Shown in pieces: positions 15,347 through 23,516 of a stretch of 64,000 bases of DNA (positions are counted from its first letter, which is position 1; each line of letters begins with the position of its first letter). Under the pieces are notes generated by a model, which made no database searches, was not told where the DNA came from, and saw only the letters and a program-made list of their open reading frames with translations. Origin of the DNA: Chitinophaga fulva (GTDB taxonomy: Bacteria; Bacteroidota; Bacteroidia; Chitinophagales; Chitinophagaceae); contig NZ_JABBGC010000002.1 of the NCBI RefSeq assembly GCF_012927205.1, positions 1,550,001 through 1,614,000 on the forward strand. Reading direction: 5' to 3'. Both the position numbers and the translations under genes were made by a program.

Positions 15347-15481
15347 GGATACTTCTTTTCACAGCAAAGATAACCCCGTTCTGCGTCAGTATCATAAAAA
15401 GGCGGCACCTGTTAGTTGTAGTGGCATTACATGCTGTTGTTATCTGACAACTACCAGTGGTATTCCCCTAAAATGAAGCAG

Positions 15482-17065
15482 CTAGATGCCTCTGTCCTTA
15501 AATTTATCAGGGATATTATACGCTCCGTTCTTAAACGGTACAATGGTCTTTTCCAGCGGCAGGTTCCCATTCAGACAACTGCCAGCAATAATCACCAGGC
15601 GGTAATTCTCTTCCTGTGCTACGGGCTGCATCTGCCACCTGTTATAGCTGCAATGTTGGGTGCCGGCGCCATTGTCATAGGCATTGTCCCGGACAAGTGA
15701 AAAAGCGGAGCTGAGCTTATCATTGGAGAAAGCCAGCACATCGTCCCAGAAAACGTTGGAGCCCATATGGGTGATGCCGCCTGAGATCACGATGCCTGTG
15801 CTGTGGCTGCCCAGCTTAACGAGGTCACTAAAATAACCGGAACTGCCATACATACCTCCACCGCCGGCATTCAGCAGGTGGGCCGTATGTTGCCAGCTGC
15901 CATTACTGTTTTTAAATATCCAGATATCCACCCAACCAGCCGCCGGCGCACCGCCGTCTTTTATTTCATTCCTGAATGCAGCAAGGCAGTAAGTGTTGCC
16001 ATCATGCCGGAAATACTGCATAGAGTCGAGCGCACGGGATACTTTATTATCCGCCACTTCATCGGGAACAGTATCATAGACGGATTTGGTCAGCTGTTCT
16101 ACCTGAGCAGGGCCAAAGTCGGCCTGCGCGGGCAATAGCGCTACATGTTCTGCAAATGCCTGTTTGATCTCCTTCCTGATATCCTGTTTCAGGTTATCCA
16201 TAGACTTTTCCGTGCCTACCTTTTCCAGGAAAAGTTTGACAATAGCGGCGGTCCTGGTGTTGCCATGTTTTTGTACAAAAGAGAGGTATTCTTCTTTATT
16301 CTCCTGGTTCAGCGAACCAATCTCCTGCCAGTTCTCAAAAGAAGGCGTATTATCCTCACCGAAAAGATAATCCTCACAGTAGCGTTCAAAATTCTCTTTA
16401 GCATTGCCAGACAGGATGCTGTTGGGATATGCTTCGAGGAACTGTTCCCAGTTCAGCGTCCGCAGGCCTACCTGATTAAAGGATACGCTCAGTCCCGCAT
16501 CTGCACTGTACAACACGGTATCTTCATCCGCATTCAATTGCAGGTAACTGCGGTAATCAGCAGGCAGCGAGGTCTTAAACAGCTGGGTATAAAAGACGGG
16601 GACGGTACGTAATTCCGTATAGCCTTCACCGATGCCCCAGGGTTCAATACCGGCAGTAGCCAACAGATCAACGGCCCGCTGCACACTGTCTGGCGGCACT
16701 ATTTTCTTCTTTTCTTCAGAATAATAATTGACATATTTGTCCAGCCACACCGATTCATTGGCCGATATGCCGGCCAGGGCGGTATCTACATACAGTACCA
16801 GTGAATTGTATAGTTTCACCGCAGCTTCCGGACTGATGCCCGGAAGCTGTTGTGCGATCGCCTTTCTTCTGCTGACGATACCTTCAACATATGTTTTTGT
16901 GGGTAAAAACTCCCCGTTGGATTTATTGTGGAGCGAGTCCGCATTCGCGGCTTTCGCCGTTGTTTGTTTGTTGCTGGTCTTTTTGTTGCCCTCATGACAG
17001 GCAGCCAGCAAAACAATGGAGCATAACAGACCCGGTAACAGGCCTCTGAAAAATGTGCAGTTCAT
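15482..17065 (-). CDS. Lipoprotein of unknown function
   Basis: This 527-residue protein has a lipoprotein signal peptide: MNCTFFRGLLPGLLCSIVLLAAC, with C23 as the lipidated cysteine, followed by a Lys/Ser/Asn-rich tether. The first half is mostly helical; the second half (about 340-527) is richer in beta strands and Gly and contains GGGGMYGSSGYF and a possible disulphide. I do not recognise a catalytic motif or family. The tether after Cys has no clear LES signal (it reads HEGNKK), so surface or periplasmic placement is open. It is upstream of, and on the same strand as, the XRE-pentapeptide gene, with a 135-base gap. Confidence 0.75.
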   Translation of the reverse strand: MNCTFFRGLLPGLLCSIVLLAACHEGNKKTSNKQTTAKAANADSLHNKSNGEFLPTKTYVEGIVSRRKAIAQQLPGISPEAAVKLYNSLVLYVDTALAGISANESVWLDKYVNYYSEEKKKIVPPDSVQRAVDLLATAGIEPWGIGEGYTELRTVPVFYTQLFKTSLPADYRSYLQLNADEDTVLYSADAGLSVSFNQVGLRTLNWEQFLEAYPNSILSGNAKENFERYCEDYLFGEDNTPSFENWQEIGSLNQENKEEYLSFVQKHGNTRTAAIVKLFLEKVGTEKSMDNLKQDIRKEIKQAFAEHVALLPAQADFGPAQVEQLTKSVYDTVPDEVADNKVSRALDSMQYFRHDGNTYCLAAFRNEIKDGGAPAAGWVDIWIFKNSNGSWQHTAHLLNAGGGGMYGSSGYFSDLVKLGSHSTGIVISGGITHMGSNVFWDDVLAFSNDKLSSAFSLVRDNAYDNGAGTQHCSYNRWQMQPVAQEENYRLVIIAGSCLNGNLPLEKTIVPFKNGAYNIPDKFKDRGI

Positions 17066-17133
17066 AAGTATCTAAAGCCATAAATAGCGCTGTAAGATAA
17101 GGAAAGCGGTGCAATTACCTGCCTTCAAATACA

Positions 17134-19548
17134 TCAGAACTTGTAATTATAGCCAAGCCGGAACACCTGCGTTTCGTAATAATCTGTGCTGACATACCGG
17201 AAGTCCTTTCCCTTTATCTCCTTTTTCAGGTTCAATGTATTGGCTACATCGGTGGCATTCAGATACAGTTCCCCCTTGCCATGCTGGATCCCCTTCTTAA
17301 CACCGATATCGATGGAGAAGCGGGCGAAAGTCCGCCCCTGCGGCACCAGGTCCGGCGCCTGGTAAATGGCGGTCAACTGGGCCTGTACCTGCTTCGGCAA
17401 CCGAAACAGCCCGTTAAGTTTAATATTACCGGAGAACATTTCCTCCCTTGCCGCCGTAAAAACATTCTCCACCGGATACTGATTCACCACCGAAAATGAA
17501 TCAATGATGGTCTGATAGCCGTTGAGGTTCAGGTTAAACGTTACCCGTTCGCTGACTTTCTGCGACAGCATCAGTTCTACGCCACTGTTGTAGCTCTTAC
17601 CGGCATTCTGGAAGATATTATAGATCAGGGTACTGCCGGGAACGGTGCTGCCAATCCTCGTAATGGTGGCATCCATTCTCTTGTGATACAACGAAGAAAA
17701 CAGGTAGCCCTCATTCCAGCTGGACCTGTAGCCCAGTTCAAAAGTATTGGTAAACTGCGGCCGTAGTCCCGGGTTCCCCACCTTGACAATTTCCGCATCG
17801 TCATATTTCGGGAAAATACGTATATCCACTTCGTTAGGCCTGTCCACTCTTCGGTTATAAAAAAGGGAGAGTTTATTATTATCATCGAATTTATATGCCA
17901 GCCGCAGATTGGGGAAGGGTTGCGTATAGCTGTATCCGTTGCTTTTATAGGTAGGGTGATTGGGATTCACATAGTAGTCAAGGCTAACATGTTCCACCCG
18001 CAGGCCTGCTTCGATTTCCAGCCGGTTGCTTTCGAATATGTAATTTCCATATATAGCCGGGATCGTTTCACCGTAACTGGCTTCGCCTCCGGCATTTACA
18101 TCGAGGGGGGAATGCAGCCCGGGTTTGAATTGCATATTGGTGGGAATATATCTCCTGCGGAATTTCGCTCCTATTTCAAAACGTCCGTATTTCAGCGGAT
18201 GTACATAATCGATGTTCAGATCGGCCACATGTTCGTCTGAAAGCAACTTGAACGAGTCCAGGCCGGTAAAAGCAGGCATGATGTTCGTGAAGAAATACTT
18301 TTCATCTTCCCGGTGGAAAGTATAATTAAAACCAGCACTCAACACCCTGCCCGGTTGTTTGAATTTATGTTGCCAGCTTACGGCAGCTGTGGCGGTCGTT
18401 TTCACCTCATCTTCCAAAAACTGCCACAACCGTCTTCTTTCGCTTAAGTCGGCATTAAAGAACGGCTCATCGCCCCTGTCTATAATTTTCTCGCTGCTGA
18501 ACAGGCCGGAAACCGTGAACGTATTGTTTTCGTTCAGGAACCAGTCCACACCGGTTTTTACTGTTGCCAGGTTGGTGTTCCGGTTCCTTTTGGTTTGTTG
18601 TCTTACTACATCGCCATGGTCGTAAAACCGGTCTACAAATTCATTTTTGTTCAGCGTTTGGGTATACAGGTTATCTCCCTGGAAAAACAGGTTGACTTTA
18701 TTCTTCCTGTAGTTCAATGACAGGGAAGGATTGATCTTTGGAGTGGCCTGATATTGTGGCCTGATACCCGGGTAATTTCCCTTTTTTTCCCACAATGCTC
18801 CCAAACCGCCTGCTAACCCTACCTGGCCGTTGAAGCCTTCTCTTTTCTCCTTTTTATAGATAATATTGATGATCCCTGCATTACCATTGGCATCGTACTT
18901 TGAAGAGGGGTTGTTGATGATTTCAATCCTTTCAACAGCAGATGCGGCAATGTTATCCAGTCCGCTCTGGCCACCTATGCCGGTCAGCGCCGTCTGTTTA
19001 CCATCTATCAGTATCATCACTTTATCGCTGCCGCGGAGCAGCACTTTGCCATCCTGGCCGGCTGTAACACCCGGCAGATTTTTCATGGCTTCCAGCACGG
19101 AACCGCCACGCTGGCTGGTATTATCGGATAAAGTAAATGTCTTTTTGTCCATTTTTGATGAAATGGGCTCGCGGGTCGCATTCACCGTGATTTCCCCCAG
19201 TGTCCGCTGATTTTGGTCCAGCTCTATGTTTCCCAGGTCGAGGAAATTACTGAGATGTCCCACCAATAAGGGCCTTGTTATTTCCTGATACCCCATATGG
19301 CTGATGAATAACAGGTAATTGCCGCTGTTCACTTCCGGCAGGGAAAATCTGCCACCCTCCCGTGAAATGGTACCTGTCACCAAGGAACTGTCTTTAACTG
19401 CCCGCAGTGCGACATTCACAAAAGGCAGTGCCATTTTGCTGCCTGCCACTCTTACCTGCCCTGAAACTGTTACTCTGGATTGTTGTGCCTGCAGGCTGTT
19501 GGCCATGATCAGCAGGCAAACCAGGATTACTCCGATCTTTTCTCTCAT
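17134..19548 (-). CDS. Outer membrane beta-barrel receptor (TonB-dependent receptor-like, OMP_b-brl family)
   Basis: This is 804 residues from the ATG at 19548, which opens a signal peptide (MREKIGVILVCLLIMANSLQ); the longer frame to 19623 has no signal at its start. After cleavage near AQQ there is a CarboxypepD_reg-like domain (VTVSGQVRVAGSKMALPFVN), then a plug domain with GGSVLEAMKNLPGV, VMILIDGKQ and RIEIINNPSSKYDANGNAG, then a beta-barrel ending in aromatic VFRLGYNYKF, as expected for OmpA/BAM-type barrels. It lies 106 bases downstream of an OmpR-type regulator/kinase pair on the same strand and is likely co-regulated with it. No SusD partner is present. The substrate is unknown: metal chelate, peptide or lipid are all possible. 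Confidence 0.88.
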   Translation of the reverse strand: MREKIGVILVCLLIMANSLQAQQSRVTVSGQVRVAGSKMALPFVNVALRAVKDSSLVTGTISREGGRFSLPEVNSGNYLLFISHMGYQEITRPLLVGHLSNFLDLGNIELDQNQRTLGEITVNATREPISSKMDKKTFTLSDNTSQRGGSVLEAMKNLPGVTAGQDGKVLLRGSDKVMILIDGKQTALTGIGGQSGLDNIAASAVERIEIINNPSSKYDANGNAGIINIIYKKEKREGFNGQVGLAGGLGALWEKKGNYPGIRPQYQATPKINPSLSLNYRKNKVNLFFQGDNLYTQTLNKNEFVDRFYDHGDVVRQQTKRNRNTNLATVKTGVDWFLNENNTFTVSGLFSSEKIIDRGDEPFFNADLSERRRLWQFLEDEVKTTATAAVSWQHKFKQPGRVLSAGFNYTFHREDEKYFFTNIMPAFTGLDSFKLLSDEHVADLNIDYVHPLKYGRFEIGAKFRRRYIPTNMQFKPGLHSPLDVNAGGEASYGETIPAIYGNYIFESNRLEIEAGLRVEHVSLDYYVNPNHPTYKSNGYSYTQPFPNLRLAYKFDDNNKLSLFYNRRVDRPNEVDIRIFPKYDDAEIVKVGNPGLRPQFTNTFELGYRSSWNEGYLFSSLYHKRMDATITRIGSTVPGSTLIYNIFQNAGKSYNSGVELMLSQKVSERVTFNLNLNGYQTIIDSFSVVNQYPVENVFTAAREEMFSGNIKLNGLFRLPKQVQAQLTAIYQAPDLVPQGRTFARFSIDIGVKKGIQHGKGELYLNATDVANTLNLKKEIKGKDFRYVSTDYYETQVFRLGYNYKF

Positions 19549-19654
19549 CTCAGTATTTTTAATGAATACAATACGAATACAGGGGTACCAAAAGGCACCT
19601 GATGCTACCAGTATAGGGTGCATAGTTACAACCTGATTTGGGGGAAATTCTGAG

Positions 19655-20698
19655 TTAGAGGGTTAATGAGAAAATATGATGGTTATCCGCGAAAGTATAA
19701 TTGACCTGCCAATTGTACCGGTCCGCAATCTGCTTTACCAAAGCCAGGCCAAGACCAGTGCCCGGAGTTTGGGACGAAGCGCTGCTGAAACGCTTAAAAA
19801 GCTGCTCATATTGCAGGGGTTCATCACCCGCGTTGGAAAAAACGAGCGTTTTCCCTGAAAGGGTCACTTCTATCATGCTATCAGGAGCACTGTGCCTGAT
19901 AGCATTATTCAGTAAGTTGTTGACCAGTATATCCAATAACCCCCTGTTACTGCTTATCTCAATATCTTTAGCGATATCGGATTTTATAATAATCTGCTTT
20001 GTGGCGGCGAACTCCCTGAAAGCACTGATGGTGTTGTCTAAAAGCGTCGAAAGATCAACCCTCTCTGTGTCCATATACTGGCTGTTGTCGATGCGGGCAA
20101 GCAGCAACAGGTTCTTATTGATACGCCCCACCCTTGTCAGTGCCCTGCCGGCATCTTCGATAATATTATATTGTTCATCCGTCAGCGACTGGCTTTGCAA
20201 TAAAAGGTCCAGCTTGGACTGAACAATGGCAAGGGGAGTCTGTAGCTCGTGGGAGGCATTATCGGCAAACTCCTTTTGCTGTTTGTAAGCCGCCACGGAA
20301 CCACTGATCAGTTTATGCAGGTGTTTATTGAGTTCTGCAAACTCCACGATATTTGTTTCGCCGAAGGAAACGGTATTTTGTTTGTTCAGATCAAAATCCT
20401 TGATCCGGGACAGGCTATCATAGAAAGGCTGCCACAACCTGCGTGAAATACTGCGGTTCAGGAGGAGTAATCCGCCCATCAGCAGGAAGAAGAATATCAC
20501 CGTAAGCAGGGTTACTGTACCGATGATCAGGAAGCTGTCTTCCCGAACGGCTTTATCTGTAAGGATGACATCATGCTCCGCCAGTTCATATTGCCATAAC
20601 TTGTTGAGAAAGAAATAATACACCGGTATGCTGATGGCTAACACCACTGAAGCATAAACGATAAACCTTTTCAATGAAAAGTTGAGTAATTTTTTCAT
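19655..20698 (-). CDS. Sensor histidine kinase (OmpR-system partner)
   Basis: This is 347 residues from the ATG at 20698, which overlaps the TGA of the upstream regulator gene by 4 bases (ATGA), a typical translational coupling; an ATG at 20707 is the alternative. Two transmembrane helices (about 11-31 and 57-80) frame a short extracytoplasmic loop. A HAMP-like linker precedes HisKA with H150 in NASHELQTPLAI, then the N-box NNLLNNAIRHS and G2 GTGLGLALVKQ. A G1-like segment reads FSNAGDEP rather than the usual DxGxG, as in the QseC/RprX-like group. The gene sits between its regulator and an outer membrane receptor. Confidence 0.92.
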   Translation of the reverse strand: MKKLLNFSLKRFIVYASVVLAISIPVYYFFLNKLWQYELAEHDVILTDKAVREDSFLIIGTVTLLTVIFFFLLMGGLLLLNRSISRRLWQPFYDSLSRIKDFDLNKQNTVSFGETNIVEFAELNKHLHKLISGSVAAYKQQKEFADNASHELQTPLAIVQSKLDLLLQSQSLTDEQYNIIEDAGRALTRVGRINKNLLLLARIDNSQYMDTERVDLSTLLDNTISAFREFAATKQIIIKSDIAKDIEISSNRGLLDILVNNLLNNAIRHSAPDSMIEVTLSGKTLVFSNAGDEPLQYEQLFKRFSSASSQTPGTGLGLALVKQIADRYNWQVNYTFADNHHIFSLTL

Positions 20699-21369
20699 AC
20701 CACCCATTTATATCCTGTCCCGTAAATTGTTTTGAGATAATTTCCATAGCCGGCATCCAATAACTTTCTTTTGAGATTCTTGATATGTGTGTAGATAAAA
20801 TCATAGTTATCGAACATATCAGCGATGTCCCCGGATAGCTGCTCCGCGATGGCGCTTTTGGAGATGACCTTGTTTTTATTGCTCACAAAGTACAACAACA
20901 GGCTAAACTCCTTTTTGGTCAGCACAACTTCCTGTTCGTGTATGGTCACCTGTTTGGCAAGCAGGTCTATTTTTATTTCGTTTTGTTCAATAATATTGGT
21001 TGTAGCGAACTGTTTTCTGCGGATAACCGAGTAAATGCGGGCCGCCAGCTCCGGAAGATGAAAGGGTTTTGCCAAATAATCGTCGGCCCCCGTCTGCAGA
21101 CCGGTCACCTTATCGTCAATCGAATTTCTGGCGGAAATAATAATGATGCCGTTCTGCTCCTGCTGCGCTCTTAATTCCTTCAGTATAGACCATCCGCTGC
21201 CACCTGGTATCATCAGGTCCAGTAAAATACAGTCGTACCGGTAAGTTTCTATTTTTTGCAGCGCTTCGCTGTAGTTAACGGCAAACTCGCAGATATAGTT
21301 CTCGTCAGCCAGATAGGCAGCTATACTTTGGGCCAGATCCGCCTCATCTTCTATTATGAGAATTTTCAT
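20695..21369 (-). CDS. OmpR/PhoB-family response regulator
   Basis: This is 224 residues from the ATG at 21369, which begins MKILIIEDEADLAQS exactly like the family; an upstream in-frame start at 21435 adds an unrelated tail. The receiver has E7-D8-E9, D51 in LLDLMIPGG, S79 and K101 in YLAKPFHLPEL. The C-terminal winged helix shows VVLTKKEFSLLLYF, then YDFIYTHIKNLKRKL and the final hairpin TIYGTGYKWVV. It overlaps the kinase gene and is followed by the outer membrane receptor, forming a regulator-kinase-receptor unit. Confidence 0.94.
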   Translation of the reverse strand: MKILIIEDEADLAQSIAAYLADENYICEFAVNYSEALQKIETYRYDCILLDLMIPGGSGWSILKELRAQQEQNGIIIISARNSIDDKVTGLQTGADDYLAKPFHLPELAARIYSVIRRKQFATTNIIEQNEIKIDLLAKQVTIHEQEVVLTKKEFSLLLYFVSNKNKVISKSAIAEQLSGDIADMFDNYDFIYTHIKNLKRKLLDAGYGNYLKTIYGTGYKWVV

Positions 21370-21475
21370 GAGGCGAATGTAACAAGGGATTTTGGTTTTA
21401 TTCTGAACTAATATGGCATAAGGCATTGAAAACATACCCGTTAGACGACCCCAACAACAGGTAGAGGCTGTTATA

Positions 21476-23290
21476 TCAGTACGCCGCTGCAGCTTTCCAG
21501 CTGCTGGTGTCCGTCAATGCCTGCATGAAGGCCACCAGCGCCTTTTTGTCCTGCGGCGTCAATTGCAGCTTTTCCGCGGGCAACGTCTGATTGGGTGGTG
21601 CAATGCCCAGTCCCGCGCCGCCTCCCTTGTCGTAGAAGTCGATCACCGATTCCAGCGTAGTGAACACGCCATTATGCATATAAGGAGCCGTGAGGGCGCT
21701 GTTGCGTACCGTCGGCGTTTTAAAAGCGTAGCGGTGAATGCTGATTTTATACAGCACGTACTTACCCGGGTCTTTGTCCAGCGGTGCATGCGGACGGGTA
21801 CTTGCCGGCACGCCCAGCACTTCCGATTCCGGTTCAGCAAAATAAGGCGGCACCACACCACTGAACAGTGGCGCAAAATGGCAGGTACCGCATTTCCCCT
21901 TTCCCATGAAGACATTAAAGCCTTTCTTTTCCGTAGTGTTCAACACGGTAGTATCACCATTCATATACAGATCGAAGCGTGACTGCAGACTGGTGAGCGA
22001 CCGCAGGAAAGAGGCCAGCGCATTGGCGATGTTTTCTTCCGTGATGCTGTTATGCCCTTCCGCAAAGGCTTTAGCGAAGAGCCGGACATAGGTGCTGTCT
22101 TTCTTCAGCGCATGAGCCGTCTGTTGCAGGGAGCCATTCATCTCCCGTTTGTTGTGTACCACGTCTGAGACCTGATTTTCGAGGAAGATGGCGCGTGAAT
22201 CGTAAAACTGTTTCGACTGGAACGCTGCATTCAACAGCGTGGGCGTATTACGGGCGATGAGCGCTTTGCCGTCCAGGTCCATGTTCCGGGCCAGACCATC
22301 CGTAAAAGCTTTCGATGCCTGATGACAGGAAGCGCAGGAACGTTGCAGATTACCTGACAGCATGGGATCATAAAACAGGCGCTGCCCCAGTTGTATCCTC
22401 CCGGCCGTTGGGTCTGATTCATAATTCGGCGAATATCCGTTGACGTTATAGTACCGCATAGCAAAAAGATGCGGCGCTTCCGGAGACAATATCCTTCGTT
22501 CGGGTGGCTGCTGTAAGGAAAGCTGCTGCTGTAGCGCCAGTAGAGCGGCGCTTAACGGATTGGCGTAGTGCGTGATGAAGTGGAGCCGGTCAAATTCGTT
22601 GAAGCCCGGGTGTTGCAACAGGTACTGCCGCGCCGCGCTGAAACGTTCCTTCAGCGTATGTTTGATGCTATCGTTAGTCAAACTGCCGGCATAGAGCATC
22701 GCAGCATATTCCACTCCTTCCAGGGCGGCCGCTGCCTCCGGCATCGACAACAGCGCTATAGGTGAATCGTAACCGGAAATACCCAAAGCGATGATACGGT
22801 ATAGCTCAAAGCGCATGGCATCAAACACATAGACATCCATAAAACCGTACGGGTCTGTTTGTGATTGCAAGGCGGTAAACTGCGCCCTCAGCGCCGTAAC
22901 AGCAGTCTGTAATTCTTTAGCAGCAACAGCCGGCGCCCACAGTTTTTCTTCCATCACCTGGAAACCCTGTGGGGGCAATATATCGCGGGAGTTCTCTCCA
23001 TCAGCGAAAGGTAAGGCAGGACCATTGATGCTCCGCACCAGGTGGGGGTAATAATATTCCGTGAGAAACTCAGCACGCTTGTATGCCAGCCGGGCGGAGC
23101 GGAACAGCCGCTGTTGCATGGCCACCGATGCATGACCGCGGATAGCCTGCTGTAATAGCTGAAGGCTGTCGGCAACAGCGCCCATTTGTTGACTGAAATA
23201 GCTTTCCAGTACCGTGGCGGGCGGTGGCTCCCGGCGTGGCTGCATAAACGTTAGTGTGGCTAACAATAGCACCGTAAGGATAGTTCTCAT
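21476..23290 (-). CDS. Di-haem cytochrome c peroxidase with an extra N-terminal helical domain
   Basis: This is 604 residues from the ATG at 23290 (an in-frame TTG at 23302 is upstream). A signal peptide, MRTILTVLLLATLTF, is present. Residues about 25-260 are a helical domain with RLAYKRAEFLTEYYYP and FQVMEEKLW that reminds me of imelysin-type iron/haem-linked domains; this is a weak resemblance. From about 280 the CCP/MauG domain follows: GQRLFYDPMLSGN, the first haem site CASCH near residue 319, the second CGTCH near 467, and FKTPTVRNSALTAPYMHNG near the end. It would reduce peroxide in the periplasm, or act as a MauG-like oxidase. It is divergent from a secreted phosphatase-like gene. Confidence 0.88.
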   Translation of the reverse strand: MRTILTVLLLATLTFMQPRREPPPATVLESYFSQQMGAVADSLQLLQQAIRGHASVAMQQRLFRSARLAYKRAEFLTEYYYPHLVRSINGPALPFADGENSRDILPPQGFQVMEEKLWAPAVAAKELQTAVTALRAQFTALQSQTDPYGFMDVYVFDAMRFELYRIIALGISGYDSPIALLSMPEAAAALEGVEYAAMLYAGSLTNDSIKHTLKERFSAARQYLLQHPGFNEFDRLHFITHYANPLSAALLALQQQLSLQQPPERRILSPEAPHLFAMRYYNVNGYSPNYESDPTAGRIQLGQRLFYDPMLSGNLQRSCASCHQASKAFTDGLARNMDLDGKALIARNTPTLLNAAFQSKQFYDSRAIFLENQVSDVVHNKREMNGSLQQTAHALKKDSTYVRLFAKAFAEGHNSITEENIANALASFLRSLTSLQSRFDLYMNGDTTVLNTTEKKGFNVFMGKGKCGTCHFAPLFSGVVPPYFAEPESEVLGVPASTRPHAPLDKDPGKYVLYKISIHRYAFKTPTVRNSALTAPYMHNGVFTTLESVIDFYDKGGGAGLGIAPPNQTLPAEKLQLTPQDKKALVAFMQALTDTSSWKAAAAY

Positions 23291-23516
23291 GGGTTCCGGC
23301 AAGACATTATTTTATCTAGCTATTGTAAAATATGAAAATTATAACTAATTTCATCACCAGAACATGTTTTTGCGAGACCTGTAATGAAGCAGTAATGCGC
23401 GCCCCCCGGAAACCCAGCGCTTCATTCCTCAACCTTTTCTGTATCAGACGATTAATCCAATTCACATTCAATCTAAATCGATCTATCAACTTCCAAACAC
23501 ACTTAAATCTCATCTC

